From positions 1-64,000 of the forward strand of contig NW_026731572.1 in assembly GCF_028476545.1 (NCBI RefSeq): a stretch of DNA of 64,000 bases, in the 5' to 3' direction. How positions within the stretch are numbered: position 1 is the stretch's first letter; the number at the start of each line of letters is the position of its first letter. Below, one piece after another: positions 11,201 through 22,509 of the stretch. This DNA comes from Physella acuta. Lineage: Eukaryota > Mollusca > Gastropoda > Physidae. Made by a program: the position numbers and the translations under genes. The notes beneath the pieces are model-generated. The model made no database searches, had not been told where the DNA came from, and saw nothing but the letters and a program-made list of their open reading frames with translations.

Positions 11201-14200
11201 CCCCTAGTTTAAAAAAAAAACGCGATGCCCCCCCCCGGTAAAAAAAATCCCGGTAGGCCCCCTTGGTTAAAAATCCCGATGGGCCCCCTAGTAAAAAAAA
11301 CGATGCCCCCCCTCCTCCCCCGGTGAAAAAAATCCCGGTGGGTCCCCTTGATAAAAAAAAAATCATGATGGGCCCCCAGGAACGGTGCTGTAATAAGCCT
11401 ATGCATGCTTTGATTTTTTTTTTTTTTATAATCTGTCGTGTGAATTTCAATGATGCCGATGTGATCATCAGGCTTTTATGAGGAGGGGGGGGGGGGGGGA
11501 ACATAATGAAAATTAAAATTTGGCGTTAGGGGTCCCATTATAAATTTCCTAGGCCTCTTAGACACAGCCAGTCGACCCCTGTTTATTGCCGTCATGCATA
11601 GTCTATCATTATGTGTCCGTCCTCAGCAATTTAACGTTCGTAGTCCATCATTCATCACATATGATTCTTTTTTTTTTCAAATGATTATATTCCTTTGCAG
11701 CAGGCTAGCTAACCCTGTCAATGAAACTTGTTAAATTCCATTTTTTTAAAACTTTAACTTTTGTTTTAAACTGTTAATTTCTAGTTGTTTAAAGTAAAAA
11801 AAAATGTTCTAGTGAAAATAATTAATTTCTTCTCCCTTCTGATGTTCCACAGCCATATGCACAGTAGCGCGTCCAACGTATGACGTCAGCTCATAGTACA
11901 ACATATAAGTGCCTGGTCAGTCTTATGTTGTTTTTTTATTGGTGGTGAGGGGTGGGGTGACGTCAGCTCATAGTACAACATATAAGTGCCTGGTCAGTCT
12001 TATGTTGTTTTTTTTTATTGGGGGGAGCGGGTGTGACGTCAGCTCATAGTACAACATATAAGTGCCTGGTCAGTCTTATGTTGTTTTTAGATTGGTGGGG
12101 AGGGGGGGGTGACGTTAGCTCATACTACAACATATAAGTGCCTGGTCAGTCTTATGTTGTTTTTTTATTGGTGGTGAGGGGTGGGGTGACGTCAGCTCAT
12201 AGTACAACATATAAGTGCCTGGTCAGTCTTATGTTGTTTTTTTTATTGGGGGGAGCGGGTGTGACGTCAGCTCATAGTACAACATATAAGTGCCTGGTCA
12301 GTCTTATGTTGTTTTTAGATTGGTGGGGAGGGGGGGTGACGTTAGCTCATACTACAACATATAAGTGCCTGGTCAGTCTTATGTTGTTGTTTTTTATGGC
12401 AAGGAAGGGGGGTGGGGGGGGGGGATGACGTCAGCTCATAGAACGAAATGGTCAGTCTTGTTTTTATTTTTTAATCAGAAAGGGGGGGGGGGGAATGGGG
12501 GAATGGGGGGATTTTCACATTGTAGACTTCTTATTCTTATTATTTATTTTTACGATGAGTTGGTTTGTTTTTATATCCCCCCTCCCCCTTTATATTTATC
12601 GTTGGCACAATGATGCTGTAGCTATTGTGTAGCCTTCATGTAATAAGGTCTACAGTGTGAGCCTGATGTAAGACAGTGTAAGACCTCTAGCACGGTAGAA
12701 AATAACAAACGTGATCCCTATAATCAGACGGCGCTCTAGTTTCTTTAATGTCCAGCTCAAACACAATTACCTTGTCATAGAGTTTCCCACAACATCTCAA
12801 TATTTAATTGCCGACTCACATTTCTATCATGTTTGTTTTATTTTTCTTAAGCTGAAATATTGGGGGAGGGTTAATGGAGTAGGGGGGGGGGGCGTAATAT
12901 AATCTCAAATGATTTAAGCTGGAAGGTTTTTTTATTTTTAAAAATGTATCGTTGAAAGGGACACAACTCTTTTAATTTCGGTTCAATTCGTGTTCGTTTT
13001 ATTCCCTTTATTTCCCATCATTTATGCTTTATATTAATTCTCGAGTTAGAGAGCCTACCTTATAATTTTTAATAGTTTTTTTTCTTCTTTATACTGCTGA
13101 TCTTTTAATCTTAGCCTATAATATAAAAGAGGGGGGTATGAGGGTCTATAGCTAACTGAAATGGGTACGTTCTTCATCATTTACAAAATGTATTCAATAC
13201 TTTTTTTGTAATGCTTGTTTCGCTTCCCGTACGTTATGCTTTAATGTTTAACCTAACCTTAACCCCAGTGTTTCTTCCAGACTTTTTTCTCCGGGGGGGC
13301 ACTTGAAATTTTCGGGGGGGGGGGGGAAACTTTCTTCGGGGGGTCGGACACTGTTAAAAGTATATATTTTCTATATAAATTATATAAATTTCATTTTGTT
13401 CGGGGGGGGGGGGGGGGCGGTAAAAAATTTCGGGGGTTCGCCCCCCCCCCCTTCCCCGAAGAGATGCCTGGAAGAAACTGCTTAACCCTTACCTGACCAT
13501 AGCGCTGACCCTCACCCTGACTCCAGCGCTGTAATAATAAGACGGCGTAGTCGGGCGGTAGAGCGTGCGGCTGCTAATCTGAAAGTAACGAGTTCAGGTA
13601 CTCGGGTTCTAGACCGTAGAACGTCTTTGAGATCTGAGTTGTACCTCTTACGTTATGGAATGTAATGACGGCTAGTCTTAGAACTGACCACATTATTCCT
13701 TTATAATCAAGGTCACAGGAGCAGGTGAACTCTACTCCATCTGCGCCATTGACAGCTATGCCTGAAAGGACAACTACTTATAAGAACCCTTTTAAGTCCC
13801 GGCGATTACCCACAATCCCTTTCTTTTGAGTTTTTATATAAATATAATATACAAGCCGACCTGCGGCGTATAATACGCCGCTGTTTAGTTGTTTTATTTT
13901 CTACTTTTCAGTAATTCATAACTTGTGAATTTGACAGTACCAATGCTGCCACTAAAATATTTGCTTTAAAACACTATCAGTAGGTCGTTTAAGGACGATA
14001 ACCCCCCCCCCCCGCCCTCTTTCCCCCAACCCCTACCCTACACCCCTCCCCCCGTGAAAGCAGCCTCCTCTTAGTTTAAAATCGTTTCAAACTAAATTAT
14101 CTGCCTCTAATGCCCGTCATTAAACCCGGCTCTACGATTGTAAACATTTAGCGTGAACCACATGTGGGGTGGGGGTGGTAGGGATATGCTTAGAGAGGAA

Positions 14201-14910
14201 GAGAGGGGACTGCTAGGCGTGCTTACAGCTTGGTGTTTTCTAGGGTATCCAAGAAGAGAATTATATATAGAAGATAGATATGGTCAACATACAACTCTGT
14301 CAACATATGAACCCTGTCAAATAACAAACCCTGTCAACATACCTACCTTTTAACATACGAACCCTGTCAACATACAAAACTGTCAACATACAAACCATGT
14401 CAACATACCTACCTTTCAACCTACGAACCTGTCAACATATGAACCTGTCAACATACGAACCCTGTCAACATACGAACCCTGTCAACATACGAACCCTCTC
14501 AACATACAAACCCTGTCAACATACCTACCTTTCAGCATACGAACCTTGTCAACATACCTACCTTTCAACATACGAACCTTGTCAACATACGAACCCTGTC
14601 AACATACAAAACTGTCAACATACAAACCATGTCAACATACCTACCTTTCAACATACGAACTTGTCAACATACGAACCCTCTTAACATACAAACAATGTCA
14701 ACATGGGAACCCTGTTAACATATGAACACATATACAAACCCTTTCACCATCTGGGGTGTTTTATTCATTATAAGGTTTGTACCTTTCACATACGAACCAT
14801 GTTCAACATCTTCGTTGTTTACCTTTCAGATCTACACATTCTCATTCAACAACAGACCACGTGACCCATCAGCCACCCCCTCCCGAGAGGTCACCACGAA
14901 AATGACCTGA
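8269..14910 (+). CDS. CUB-LDLa single-pass membrane protein, 3' part of gene (Neto-like architecture)
   Basis: Six exons join in phase: 8269-8404, 9568-9705, 10045-10212, 10927-10996, 11853-11877 and 14830-14910 (205 codons plus stop). Exon 1 here reads like the end of a CUB domain (GCASPDPG, then alternating beta-type residues ending YTFAIILTA). Exon 2 is a full LDL-receptor class A module: six cysteines with the calcium-site signature DAVDNCFDYSDES. Exon 3 gives a short linker, one membrane helix (about VLASVLGAAVVLGVTAACC) followed by a basic stop-transfer stretch (RHIRAKR), then an acidic tail. The order CUB, LDLa, membrane helix, short tail resembles Neto/SOL-2/LEV-10 auxiliary receptor subunits; that comparison is inference. 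Upstream exons (signal peptide, rest of CUB) were not found in 1-8268 and may lie outside. The 25-nt exon can either splice at GTATGA (11878) to the 14830 exon, or read through to TGA at 11881-11883, ending SSASNV. The donor reading is preferred because the downstream exon has a strong acceptor and keeps phase 0. Confidence 0.72.
8398..8680. repeat. Minisatellite containing the CUB exon donor
   Basis: Units of about 38 bp, TTTATTTGGTCAACAAGTGT then AAGTCTACTTTGTTACAT. The first unit is the real exon end (GGTCAACAAGT|GTAAGT); about six more follow, most keeping GTAAGT or GTAAGA. Confidence 0.85.
9131..9312 (+). mobile_element. tRNA-derived SINE
   Basis: The A box region is CCAGGTCTAGCGATAGAGC and the B box is GAGTTCGAATCC, then the family body ACCCAGCTCTAAAGGGGACT and AAAGGCGGCTGGGCATAGTG. 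It lies in an intron of the CUB-LDLa gene. Confidence 0.8.
9834..9925. repeat. Perfect 25-bp inverted repeat in an intron
   Basis: TAGGGCTGGTAAGTAGGTCA at 9834 and TGACCTACTTACCAGCCCTA ending at 9925 pair perfectly over 25 bp, with a 42-bp loop whose edges also partly pair. Confidence 0.9.
10190..10720. repeat. Minisatellite containing the TM exon donor
   Basis: About 15 units of 30-35 bp, ACCTTATGTTCATAAATACG then GTAGGGAGG. Unit 1 is the 3' end of the coding exon (ends 10212) with its donor GTATGG. Confidence 0.85.
11057..11581. mobile_element. hAT-like element with tandem CCC-TTG-ATTAAAAAATCCC units
   Basis: It starts CAGAGGTGGACTGGCCCG and ends CCAGTCGACCCCTG. The flanks TTCATTGT and TTTATTGC are similar. 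Inside are about eight units of GGGCCCCCTTGATTAAAAAA type. It lies in an intron of the CUB-LDLa gene. Confidence 0.6.
11878..12440. repeat. TGACGTCAGCTCATAG minisatellite
   Basis: Seven units of about 85-90 bp: GTGACGTCAGCTCATAGTAC, then ACATATAAGTGCCTGGTCAG, then a T run and a G-rich spacer. The first unit begins at the AAC|GTATGA exon edge. A 3-unit higher-order period is visible (11881-12110 repeats at 12115-12340). Most units carry TGACGTCA, a perfect CRE. Confidence 0.88.
12615..13257. other. Intron sequence without visible features
   Basis: AT-rich intron of the CUB-LDLa gene between the CRE-bearing minisatellite and a poly-G MITE; a few G runs only. Confidence 0.6.
13266..13480 (+). 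mobile_element. Poly-G hAT-type MITE, copy 2
   Basis: Same family as 4821. The target duplication CTTAACCC is exact (13258-13265 and 13481-13488). It lies in the last intron of the CUB-LDLa gene. Confidence 0.88.
13540..13770 (+). mobile_element. tRNA-derived SINE, diverged
   Basis: GCGTAGTCGGGCGGTAGAGC and GAGTTCAGGTACTCGG form the tRNA-like head; the body has GACGGCTAGTCTTAGAACTG and ACCACATTATTCC. Confidence 0.65.
14288..14735. repeat. CATACGAACCCTGTCAA minisatellite
   Basis: About 25 units of 17 bp, with interspersed CATACCTACCTTTCAA units. One reads CTACCTTTCAGCATACG (14523-14540), echoing the acceptor TACCTTTCAG at 14820-14829. Confidence 0.88.
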
Positions 14911-15009
14911 GGTCTACTTGACCAATGGGGACAACCAGGGGCGTCAACTCCCACAAAACTCACCCAAGCCGGATGTACCTTGCCATTCTACATGGACTTG
15001 TCAATCAAA

Positions 15010-15115
15010 AAATGTCCGTTTTGCCATCATTGTCATTTAAAATGTCAGTTTTGACCTCAATGTCATTTAAGATGTCAGTTTTGCCTTTGTTGTCATTTAA
15101 GATGTCATCATTATC
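15010..15115. repeat. TTGTCATTTAAGATGTCAGT repeat
   Basis: Four units of 29 bp in the presumed 3'UTR of the CUB-LDLa gene. Confidence 0.8.
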
Positions 15116-15138
15116 GTTCCCTCAAGTAAACTAAGCAG

Positions 15139-15464
15139 CAGTGGCGTATGCAGGGGGGGTCTGGGGGGTCATAACCCCCCCCCCCTCCATAGACCCCTCG
15201 GTATATATATAAAAAGAATGAGGGGGGTGCAAATCGAAAGTTTGAGGGGGGTGCAAATCGAAAGTTTGAGGGGGGTGTGCAAATCGAAAGTTTGAGGGGG
15301 GGGGGGGGGGGGGTGTGCAAATCGAAAGTTTGAGGGGGGGGTGTGCAAATCGAAAGTTTGAGGGGGGGGTGGGGGTGCAAATCGAAAGTTTGTCCCCGGG
15401 TAAAAATTGGAACACCCCCCCCCCCCCCCCCCCCCCCCTTGAGACGATCCTGGCTATGCCACTG
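15139..15464 (-). mobile_element. CAGTGGCGTA hAT-type MITE with internal minisatellite, copy 1
   Basis: The ends are CAGTGGCGTATGCAGG and CTGGCTATGCCACTG, with an exact 8-bp duplication CTAAGCAG. Inside are six copies of a roughly 25-bp unit GTGCAAATCGAAAGTTTGAG plus G runs. Confidence 0.87.
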
Positions 15465-16194
15465 CTAAGCAGTATGTTTGCTTGCTTTCCTTAGAAATCA
15501 AATTATTTTTCCAATTGTAACCGAACCAGTCCATCATTAAGCTGGTTTCAACTTCAACCAATCAACTCGCTTGTTACATAGTGATCCAGCAAATCAGATC
15601 TATTTTTGAGATGTTGTGTTGTTTAAGTATTATTTGGAAAACATTTCATTCGTTGTTGTTTTTTTTCTTCTTTTTTTTCCGTTTCATTTCAATTTTTTGT
15701 TTCGTTATCAAATACATAAATACCGTTGTAACTTCAATTATACAATTAAACAACCCACACGATAGGTATTCTTGTGAAGTTCCTTTATAGTTACATTCTA
15801 TTTTTTTTTTTAAATTTGCGTTTAAGAATTTTTAAAATTCTAAAACATTTTTTTTAATTTGTCGATGTTTATATAAATCAATAATGCATTATAAATGTGC
15901 TATTGTATGTAACATTATTTGTTTTTAAGTGTCTGTGAATAATAGTTTAGTATGTGAATGTACTATAAGAATCAACATAGATGTGAGTGATATAACTGTT
16001 TAAACCCTGTATTGTGTGCCGTCATATCACTTACATGGATCAACAAAAGCCTAGTTTTTTTTATTACAGTGAAGGATTTTTTATTGGATTTGCTAGTATA
16101 AAAATATAGCTTCTTTTTTTTTACAGTAAATGTGATCTTTGTTTACTTTTATCAGCCAACTTGCTTTACTGCTACATTGAAATTAGATTACTTT

Positions 16195-16410
16195 TGCCTG
16201 CTATTGTAAAAGTGAACTTTTTTATTATTATAAAAGTTAACAATGTTTGTCTGCTATTGTAAAAGTGAACAATTGTTGTCTGCTATTGTAAAAGTGAAAT
16301 ATTTTTGTCGGCTATTGTAAAAGTGAACCTTTTTTGTCTGCTATTGTAAAAGTGAACTGTTTATGTCTGCTATTATAAAAGTGAATTGTTTTTGTCTGCT
16401 ATTCACCAAG
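16195..16410. repeat. GTCTGCTATTGTAAAAGTGA minisatellite
   Basis: Seven units of about 29 bp; a shorter version is at 30345-30480 in block 2. Confidence 0.85.
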
Positions 16411-16539
16411 TGAACTACCGCTAGAGTCTGTGATGAACCATTCTATGTTGCTCAACATTCCCTTACTGAAACCAACCGTGTCCATGCTTTATGTTACTGT
16501 GGGCCCTGCTCATCGCTGGCCCATCCAATGTTAACTTAA

Positions 16540-17165
16540 AAAGTACACATTTTCTACCCAACATAATGTTAACATAACGCTACACACATTATTTGCTGGC
16601 CCTTAAATAGTGCACATTTTCTACCCAACATAATGTTAACATAACGCTACACACATTATTTGCTGGCCCTTTAAAAGTACACATTTTCTACCCAACATAA
16701 TGTTAACATAACGCTACACACATTATTTGCTGGCCCTTTAAAAGTACACATTTTCTACCCAACATAATGTTAACATAACGCTACACACATTATTTGCTGG
16801 CCCTTAAAAAGTACACATTTTCTACCCAACATAATGTTAACATAACGCTACACACATTATTTGCTGGCCCTTAAAAAGTAAACATTTTCTACCCAACATA
16901 ATGTTAACATAACGCTACACACATTATTTGCTGGCCCTTAAAAAGGGAACATTTTCTACCCAACATAATGTTAACATAACGCTACACACATCATTTGCTG
17001 GCCCTTAAAAAGTACACATTTTCTACCCAACATAATGTTAACATAACGCTACACACATTATTTGCTGGCCCTTAAATAGTGCACATTTTCTACCCAACAT
17101 AATGTTAACATAACGCTACACACATTATTTGCTGGCCCTTAAAAAGTACACATTTTCTACCCCAC
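16540..17165. repeat. 66-bp minisatellite (ACATAATGTTAACATAACGC)
   Basis: Nine nearly identical units of about 66 bp ending TTTGCTGGCCCTTAAAAAGT. Block 2 has only about five diverged units (31190-31490), so the array has expanded and homogenised since duplication. Confidence 0.9.
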
Positions 17166-17499
17166 ATAATATTAACATATAAAAAACATGATACACATAT
17201 ACATTGAGTATACATATTTCATTCAACCCCATATATATGTCGGTCTACATTGTTGGTATAGTTATACACATCACAAAGTTGATGTATCTCATACATACGA
17301 CGAGTCGAATATTATTTTTTAGTCACAACTCAAACAAAAAACTGTCATCCTAACATAAAACCAAAACCGACTAAGCGGTATGAAATATTTAACATATAGA
17401 ACCCTATGCCCAATACATATTGTATGTCTGATGTTGTATGTCATATATTTGTCATTTTACGTCAGTGCCCCCACATCACAAGGATCGTGTCATATATTT

Positions 17500-18200
17500 C
17501 TCATATGTATCAAGTTATCAAGTGTAAACTGCCTCATAATACTGTCTCATGTGTATCATGTTATCAAGTGTAAACTGCCTCATAATATTGTCTCATGTGT
17601 ATCATGTAATCAAGTGTAAATTGTCTCATATTGTCTCATATGTATCATGTTATCAAGTGTAAACTGCCTCATAATATTGTCTCATGTATCATGTTATAAA
17701 GTTTAAATTGTCTCATATTGTCTCATATGTATCATGTTATCAGTGTAAATTGCCTCATATATTGTTTCATGAGTATCATTTTATAATGTGTAAACTGCCT
17801 CATAATATTGTCTCTAGTGTATCATGTTATAAAGTGTAAATTGTCTCATATTGTCTCATGGGTATCATGTTATAAAGTGTAAATTGTCTCATATTGTCTC
17901 ATGGGTATCATGTTATAAAGTGTAAAATTGCGTCATATATTGTCTCATGTGTATCATGTTATAAGGTGTAAATTGTCTCATAATATTGTCTCATGCGTAC
18001 CACGTTATCAAGTGTAAATTGCCTCATATATTGTCTCATGTGTATCATGTTATCAAGTGTAAATTGCCTCACATATTGTCTCATGTGTATCATGTTATAA
18101 AGTGTAAATTGTCTCATAATATTGTCTCATATGTATCATGTTATGAAGTGTAAATTGCCTCATATATTGTCACCTTGACATCGCTTAATAAAGTGTCAAC
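17500..18200. repeat. 45-bp minisatellite (TCATGTTATCAAGTGTAAAT)
   Basis: About 15 units of about 45 bp: TGTATCATGTTATCAAGTGT plus AAATTGCCTCATATATTGTC. The unit is near a multiple of three and so gives false frames. Confidence 0.9.
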
Positions 18201-18512
18201 TGTGCCATATATTGTCTTATATCATGTCTATCATGTTATACAGTGTCAATACAAATCAAATAAACTATAATTTGTCAGCAACATCGGTGTGGTTTTTTAT
18301 TCTCTTTATTTCTGAATGCATTACTAAAAGTGATCCTAAACACATTCATCAACTTTTGCTCTGTTCAACGATGATTTTAACACTTTAAAATATAATCAAA
18401 TTACACTGACACCCCCATGGTTTATACCTTCATACTTTACACTGATGCCCTCATACTTTACACTAAAATTTTAATCAAATGATTTACTATGCCTCTATCT
18501 TTGGTTTTGAGT

Positions 18513-18821
18513 CAGTGGCGTAGCGAGGTCAGGTGTCACCCGGTGCGGCACTTAATGGTGTCACCCCCCAGAGGCGTAGCGACCTTTCCCGGGGACAAAC
18601 TTTCAAGTTTTCGATTTGCACCCCCCTCAAACTTTCGATTTGCACCCCCCCCCCCCTCAACTTTTCGATTTGCACCTCCCCCCCCCCCCTCAAACTTTCG
18701 ATTTGCACACCCCCCTCAATTTTTCCACTATATATTTTGCTATTTTTTGCCTTGGTGTCACCCCCCTAAATGGTGTCACCCGGTGCGGTCCGCACCCCCC
18801 GCCCCCCTCGCTACGCCCCTG
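18513..18821 (+). mobile_element. CAGTGGCGTAGCGAGG element containing a nested relative
   Basis: The outer ends are CAGTGGCGTAGCGAGG and CCTCGCTACGCCCCTG. Inside are GGTGTCACCCGGTGCGG near both ends, a second GAGGCGTAGCGACC end, and the ACTTTCGATTTGCACCCC minisatellite of the previous family. Block 2 (about 32970) lacks it; the flanks share GAGT. Confidence 0.75.
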
Positions 18822-19563
18822 CTAGAGTCATCATCCTTCTAGACTTATTTTTAACCCCTCCCCCCCCCCCCACACACACACACTCCCCCTCCCCTCCTCG
18901 TTACGACAGGTCGAATATGCTCCCTCTGGTGTGTGACGTCTTTAAACTAGAAACAAACGACAGCCCAAGCACAATGTTTTGTTCAAGTTCGAATCTCAAG
19001 TCAATGATCACAAGATCACAAGATCTTCGTAGATTGCAAATTAAAATTGACCTAGTTTCTGTCTAATGATTAAAAAATACACAACAAGAATTACGTCCCT
19101 TAGATGATGATAAATTTACAGAAACAAAACATGACTCTATCAAACAAGTAGTTTATGTTTTGTTTTGTTTTTTGTAGTTTCAGTTTAGGACAGAATGAAA
19201 CCTTTTGATTGGTCTGTTTCTACTTCAGTATGTGTGTAAGTTTCAATATTTTTATTATCATTTTTTATGAGAACTTCATCTTGTTGTCTAGAAACATTAT
19301 TTTCGTTCTGCTTGACTTAACTTGTTCAAATTAGCAAAATGTGGTCGGTATTTTGTGGGTTAATCTTTTTTATTTATTTCACGAAAGCATACTACTTCTA
19401 CTTATGCGAATCTGAGTCTTTTCAAATAATACATTCCTTCTTTATCCAATATTCTGGAATAAAAGTTTGCCCCTAAAGCAAATATTCAATTATTATATTT
19501 TAGAATATGTGTTCGGTTATCAAATATATTTATTTCCCTTTCATTATCTATTTCAAATACTCT

Positions 19564-19814
19564 CAGTGTTTCTTCCAGACTTTTTTCTCCGGGGGGGCAC
19601 TTGAAATTTTCGGGGGGGGCGGTAGACTTTTTTCGGGGGGGGGGGGGGCGGACACTGTTAAAAGTATATATTTTCTATATAAATTATATAAATTTCATTT
19701 CGTTCGGGGGGGGGGGGGGGGCGGTAAAAATTTTGTCGGGGGGGGGGGGGGGGCTAACACCCCCCCCCCCCCCCCCCCCCCCCCCCCCGAAGAGATGCCT
19801 GGAAAAAAACTCTG
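19564..19814 (+). mobile_element. Poly-G hAT-type MITE, copy 3
   Basis: The target duplication AATACTCT is exact (19556-19563 and 19815-19822). The corresponding position of block 2 (about 33925-33940) is an empty site with one AATACTCT. Confidence 0.9.
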
Positions 19815-19934
19815 AATACTCTGTAAAATATCAGTTTCGCTTCCTATGTTCAGGTAAGTTGAATGGGGGTAGGTGTTAGCTACAAGTGAGCCTTGTGTGA
19901 TGGTGAATGAAACGGGAGGGTTACGTAACATGCA

Positions 19935-20150
19935 GACTGCAGATAACTTTAGACCTAGGGTTCCATTGGGCAGATGAAGTAGAGTTCATATGTTTCTTGA
20001 GCTCGGCATATAAAGGGATAATGTGGTCAGCACTATGCCCAGCTGCCTTTACTTTCCCTATCGAGAATTATGTACCCATCAGAGCAGGGTGGACTCAGGG
20101 ACATTCCACTGACTTGAACTCGGATCTTTATATCAAAGCTCAAGCATTTA
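19935..20150 (-). mobile_element. SINE at the deletion junction of copy D
   Basis: Minus-strand family body: TGGGCAGATGAAGTAGAGTT, GTGGTCAGCACTATGCCCAG and GGTGGACTCAGG. It corresponds in position to 37150-37400. Confidence 0.75.
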
Positions 20151-20289
20151 TTTTCTGTGGAATCAGTCTATTATATCTCATCCTGTCTATAAGAATAGCA
20201 TCTAATCTTTCATTACCTAGTTAGGATTTATGCTGTAAATAGCTTGGGATGAGTGTGGCGGTGATTAATACACCTAGCAACAGTTCTCA

Positions 20290-20790
20290 CTGTAACTAGA
20301 TGTATTTGTGTACCAATGAGACACATATATTTGTGTACCATTGAGACGCATGTATTTGTGCATCATTGAGACATGTGTATTTGTGTACCATCGAGACACG
20401 TGTGTTTGTGTACAATTGAGACACGTGTATTTGTGTACCAATGAGACACATGTATTTGTGTACCATTGAGACATATTATTATGTATTTGTGTACCACTAA
20501 GACACATGTATTTGTGTACCATTGAGACATATGTATGTGTGTACCACTAAGACACATGTATTTTTGTACCACTAAGACACAAGTATGTGTGTACCACTAA
20601 GACACATGTATGTGTGTACCACTAAGACACATCTATGTGTGTACCACTAAGACACATGTATGTGTGTACAATTGAGACACGTGTATTTGTGTACCATTTC
20701 TGTACCACTAAGACACATGTAATTGTGTACCAATGAGACACATGTATTTGTGTACCATTGAGACACATGTATTTGTGTACCACTGAACTA
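20290..20790. repeat. GTACCATTGAGACACATGTA minisatellite
   Basis: About 20 units of 25-26 bp directly before the tail exon of relic D. Block 2 has only one or two units (37620-37660). Confidence 0.88.
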
Positions 20791-20894
20791 AAAAAAAATC
20801 CACAATATTTCAGACAAAAACACACAGTCCAGTTCTGGTGATGCTAAATCAGGCTACATTGATACAACTTCCGGTGTGTTAAACAGTGGATACA

Positions 20895-20975
20895 CGAACA
20901 CACCTTAACACCATTGGTTACAAGAACACACCTTAACACCATTAGCTACAAGAACACACCTTAACACCATACCTC
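20895..20975. repeat. Repeat that includes the stop codon of the tail exon (relic D)
   Basis: Three units of ACACCTTAACACCATTGGTT plus ACAAGA; the first ACACCTTAA is the end of the coding exon. The same organisation is at 37810-37900 in copy C. Confidence 0.75.
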
Positions 20976-21534
20976 AATAGTTTAACACTTGTTCCTGAGA
21001 TACTTTTGTATATCATTATTAAAATATTAAATTTTATATTTTGAAATATGTATGTCTATGTCATACCTAATAAATTAATGTGTTTGCTATACTTGGGATA
21101 TTAATATTTATGTAATAATTAAGATATTAATGTACATCAATAGACCTAGCACCTCTTACATAATGCTACCGAACATATGTTAAAAAATAAATGTATTTAT
21201 TTATTGTAAAATAACATCTGAATTTATTTGAGTGATTTTGAAGCGTGTATGAATGCTGGTCTATGTATTTAGGGATGAATATAGGTCTCTACGTATATTA
21301 AATAACTTTCGATATAAACTTCTAATTTTATTTTTAAACTTAAATTGCGATACAGTAGACTCGTGAATATTAGTTCTAAATTACTCATTGGACGAAGAAT
21401 AGACCAAGCCTTCTAGATGACGTATTAGAGTATTTCAGACATTTAATCAATAGAACGGGATTTCCCATTCTCTAAAAATAACAATAAATAAATTCACCAC
21501 GAATATGGCTGTTTTATCTTTGATATCTTCTCAT

Positions 21535-22040
21535 TGATAGTTGAGCCTGGTACGTCGGACTCCCAAGTCCCCTACATATTAGCGTGGGGGAGGAGAGGTG
21601 CAAGACTGCCGGGAACAAGAGGGGTTTGCTCTCGACCCTAACCAGATATCTTGACTTTAAGTTGCGGCCTTCGCGTGGCTTCGGAAGAGTGCCACTAGTC
21701 GGACCAAGCTCATGACCCCCCTAATGGGTGCGGAATGGCTAGTGGTAGCCAACAGCAACTAGAGGTTTTTGATCTGGCCGAGTAGAGCTGCTGTATGCGC
21801 TAGGCTCAAAGAACGACCGAACGCCCCCCTCGATCAAGCTGGGTACCAGGCGGTAGGACGACGTCCCCACGTCCCGCGTCTGGTGGGTGGGGAAGGAAAG
21901 CCCGGTGAGAGCCCACGGAAGTAGCGACCGATGTGTGGGAAACTTGGCCTTAAGGTAGGGTTTGCCACACTGAGGCCTGCCTGGCTAATGGAAGTGAACC
22001 TTCTGAGCCGGTTTCCGTATAAGGAAGGAAGAAGTGTGAT
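21535..22040. mobile_element. GC-rich 0.5-kb insertion, unclassified dispersed repeat
   Basis: Block 2 (about 38480) reads straight through this point, so this is an insertion. It starts TTGAGCCTGGTACGTCGGAC and ends AAGGAAGGAAGA. Part of it (GGTAGGACGACGTCCC to GGTGAGAG) occurs inverted at 50450-50512. There is no long frame. It may be a LINE end or SINE; not resolved. Confidence 0.55.
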
Positions 22041-22509
22041 AGGTCTGCTAATCTGATCGGTAGCGAAAACTCCGAAATTACTATTCAATGCTTCTCAAAA
22101 GATAGGCAAAAAGCACAGGCTACAGAATGAACCATAGCACTCACAGACCAAAAGGATTGAGATTCTCTGTGTTTTTTTTTTTCAGAGCAGCAATGACGAT
22201 AACGATGTGTAATCGATACATGATCATTCATCGATTAGAAATCGTTACATCTAATCACTGTTGTGTGTTTTTAATGTTTGTTATGAACTTTATTTGGTTA
22301 GAGTTGGACCTATATTAACTGCTGTAGAAAATGGTTTCCCCATACACCTCCCATCCCTGTTGCGTTTAGTTGACTACCGTTTAGTCGCTAATATATAAAT
22401 TAACCAAATCGGAGGCTATATTTAATCACATACAATATATGTATATAACAGCCACCCCCCCCCCCACACACACACCCTACATACACACCCTTGTAAAGAA
22501 AGCCTTCTT

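Larger units (their letters stand above)
19195..20908 (+). pseudogene. CYYR1/Shisa-like copy D, relic lacking middle exons
   Basis: Exon 1 (19195-19238) matches copy C exon 1, but five bases are missing after the fourth codon region, which throws the signal peptide out of frame. The tail exon (20814-20908) is open, with a good acceptor, and ends VLNSGYTNTP; AATAAA is at 21069. The ectodomain and membrane exons are absent. Homology to block 2 breaks after about 19850, close to a sequence like the exon 3 donor region (CAGGTAAGTTGAATGGGGG), and resumes near 20210 across a SINE. A deletion in block 1 is therefore likely. Copy C shows what was lost. Confidence 0.65.

Noticed and set aside
12138-12613. 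Repeat frames ending in Gly runs
   Set aside because: Products of the 85-90-bp CRE array and G runs.
17380-17619. Frames with HVYHVIKCKLPH repeats here and at 31725-32644
   Set aside because: The 45-bp minisatellite is close to a multiple of three; frames break between units and have no family.
18172-18262. AATAAA motifs suggesting a gene end, also in block 2
   Set aside because: No coding sequence upstream; the region is minisatellite.
22127-22318. 63-residue frame, also near 38649
   Set aside because: Both blocks contain it, but indels shift the frame and there are no domain or splice signals.
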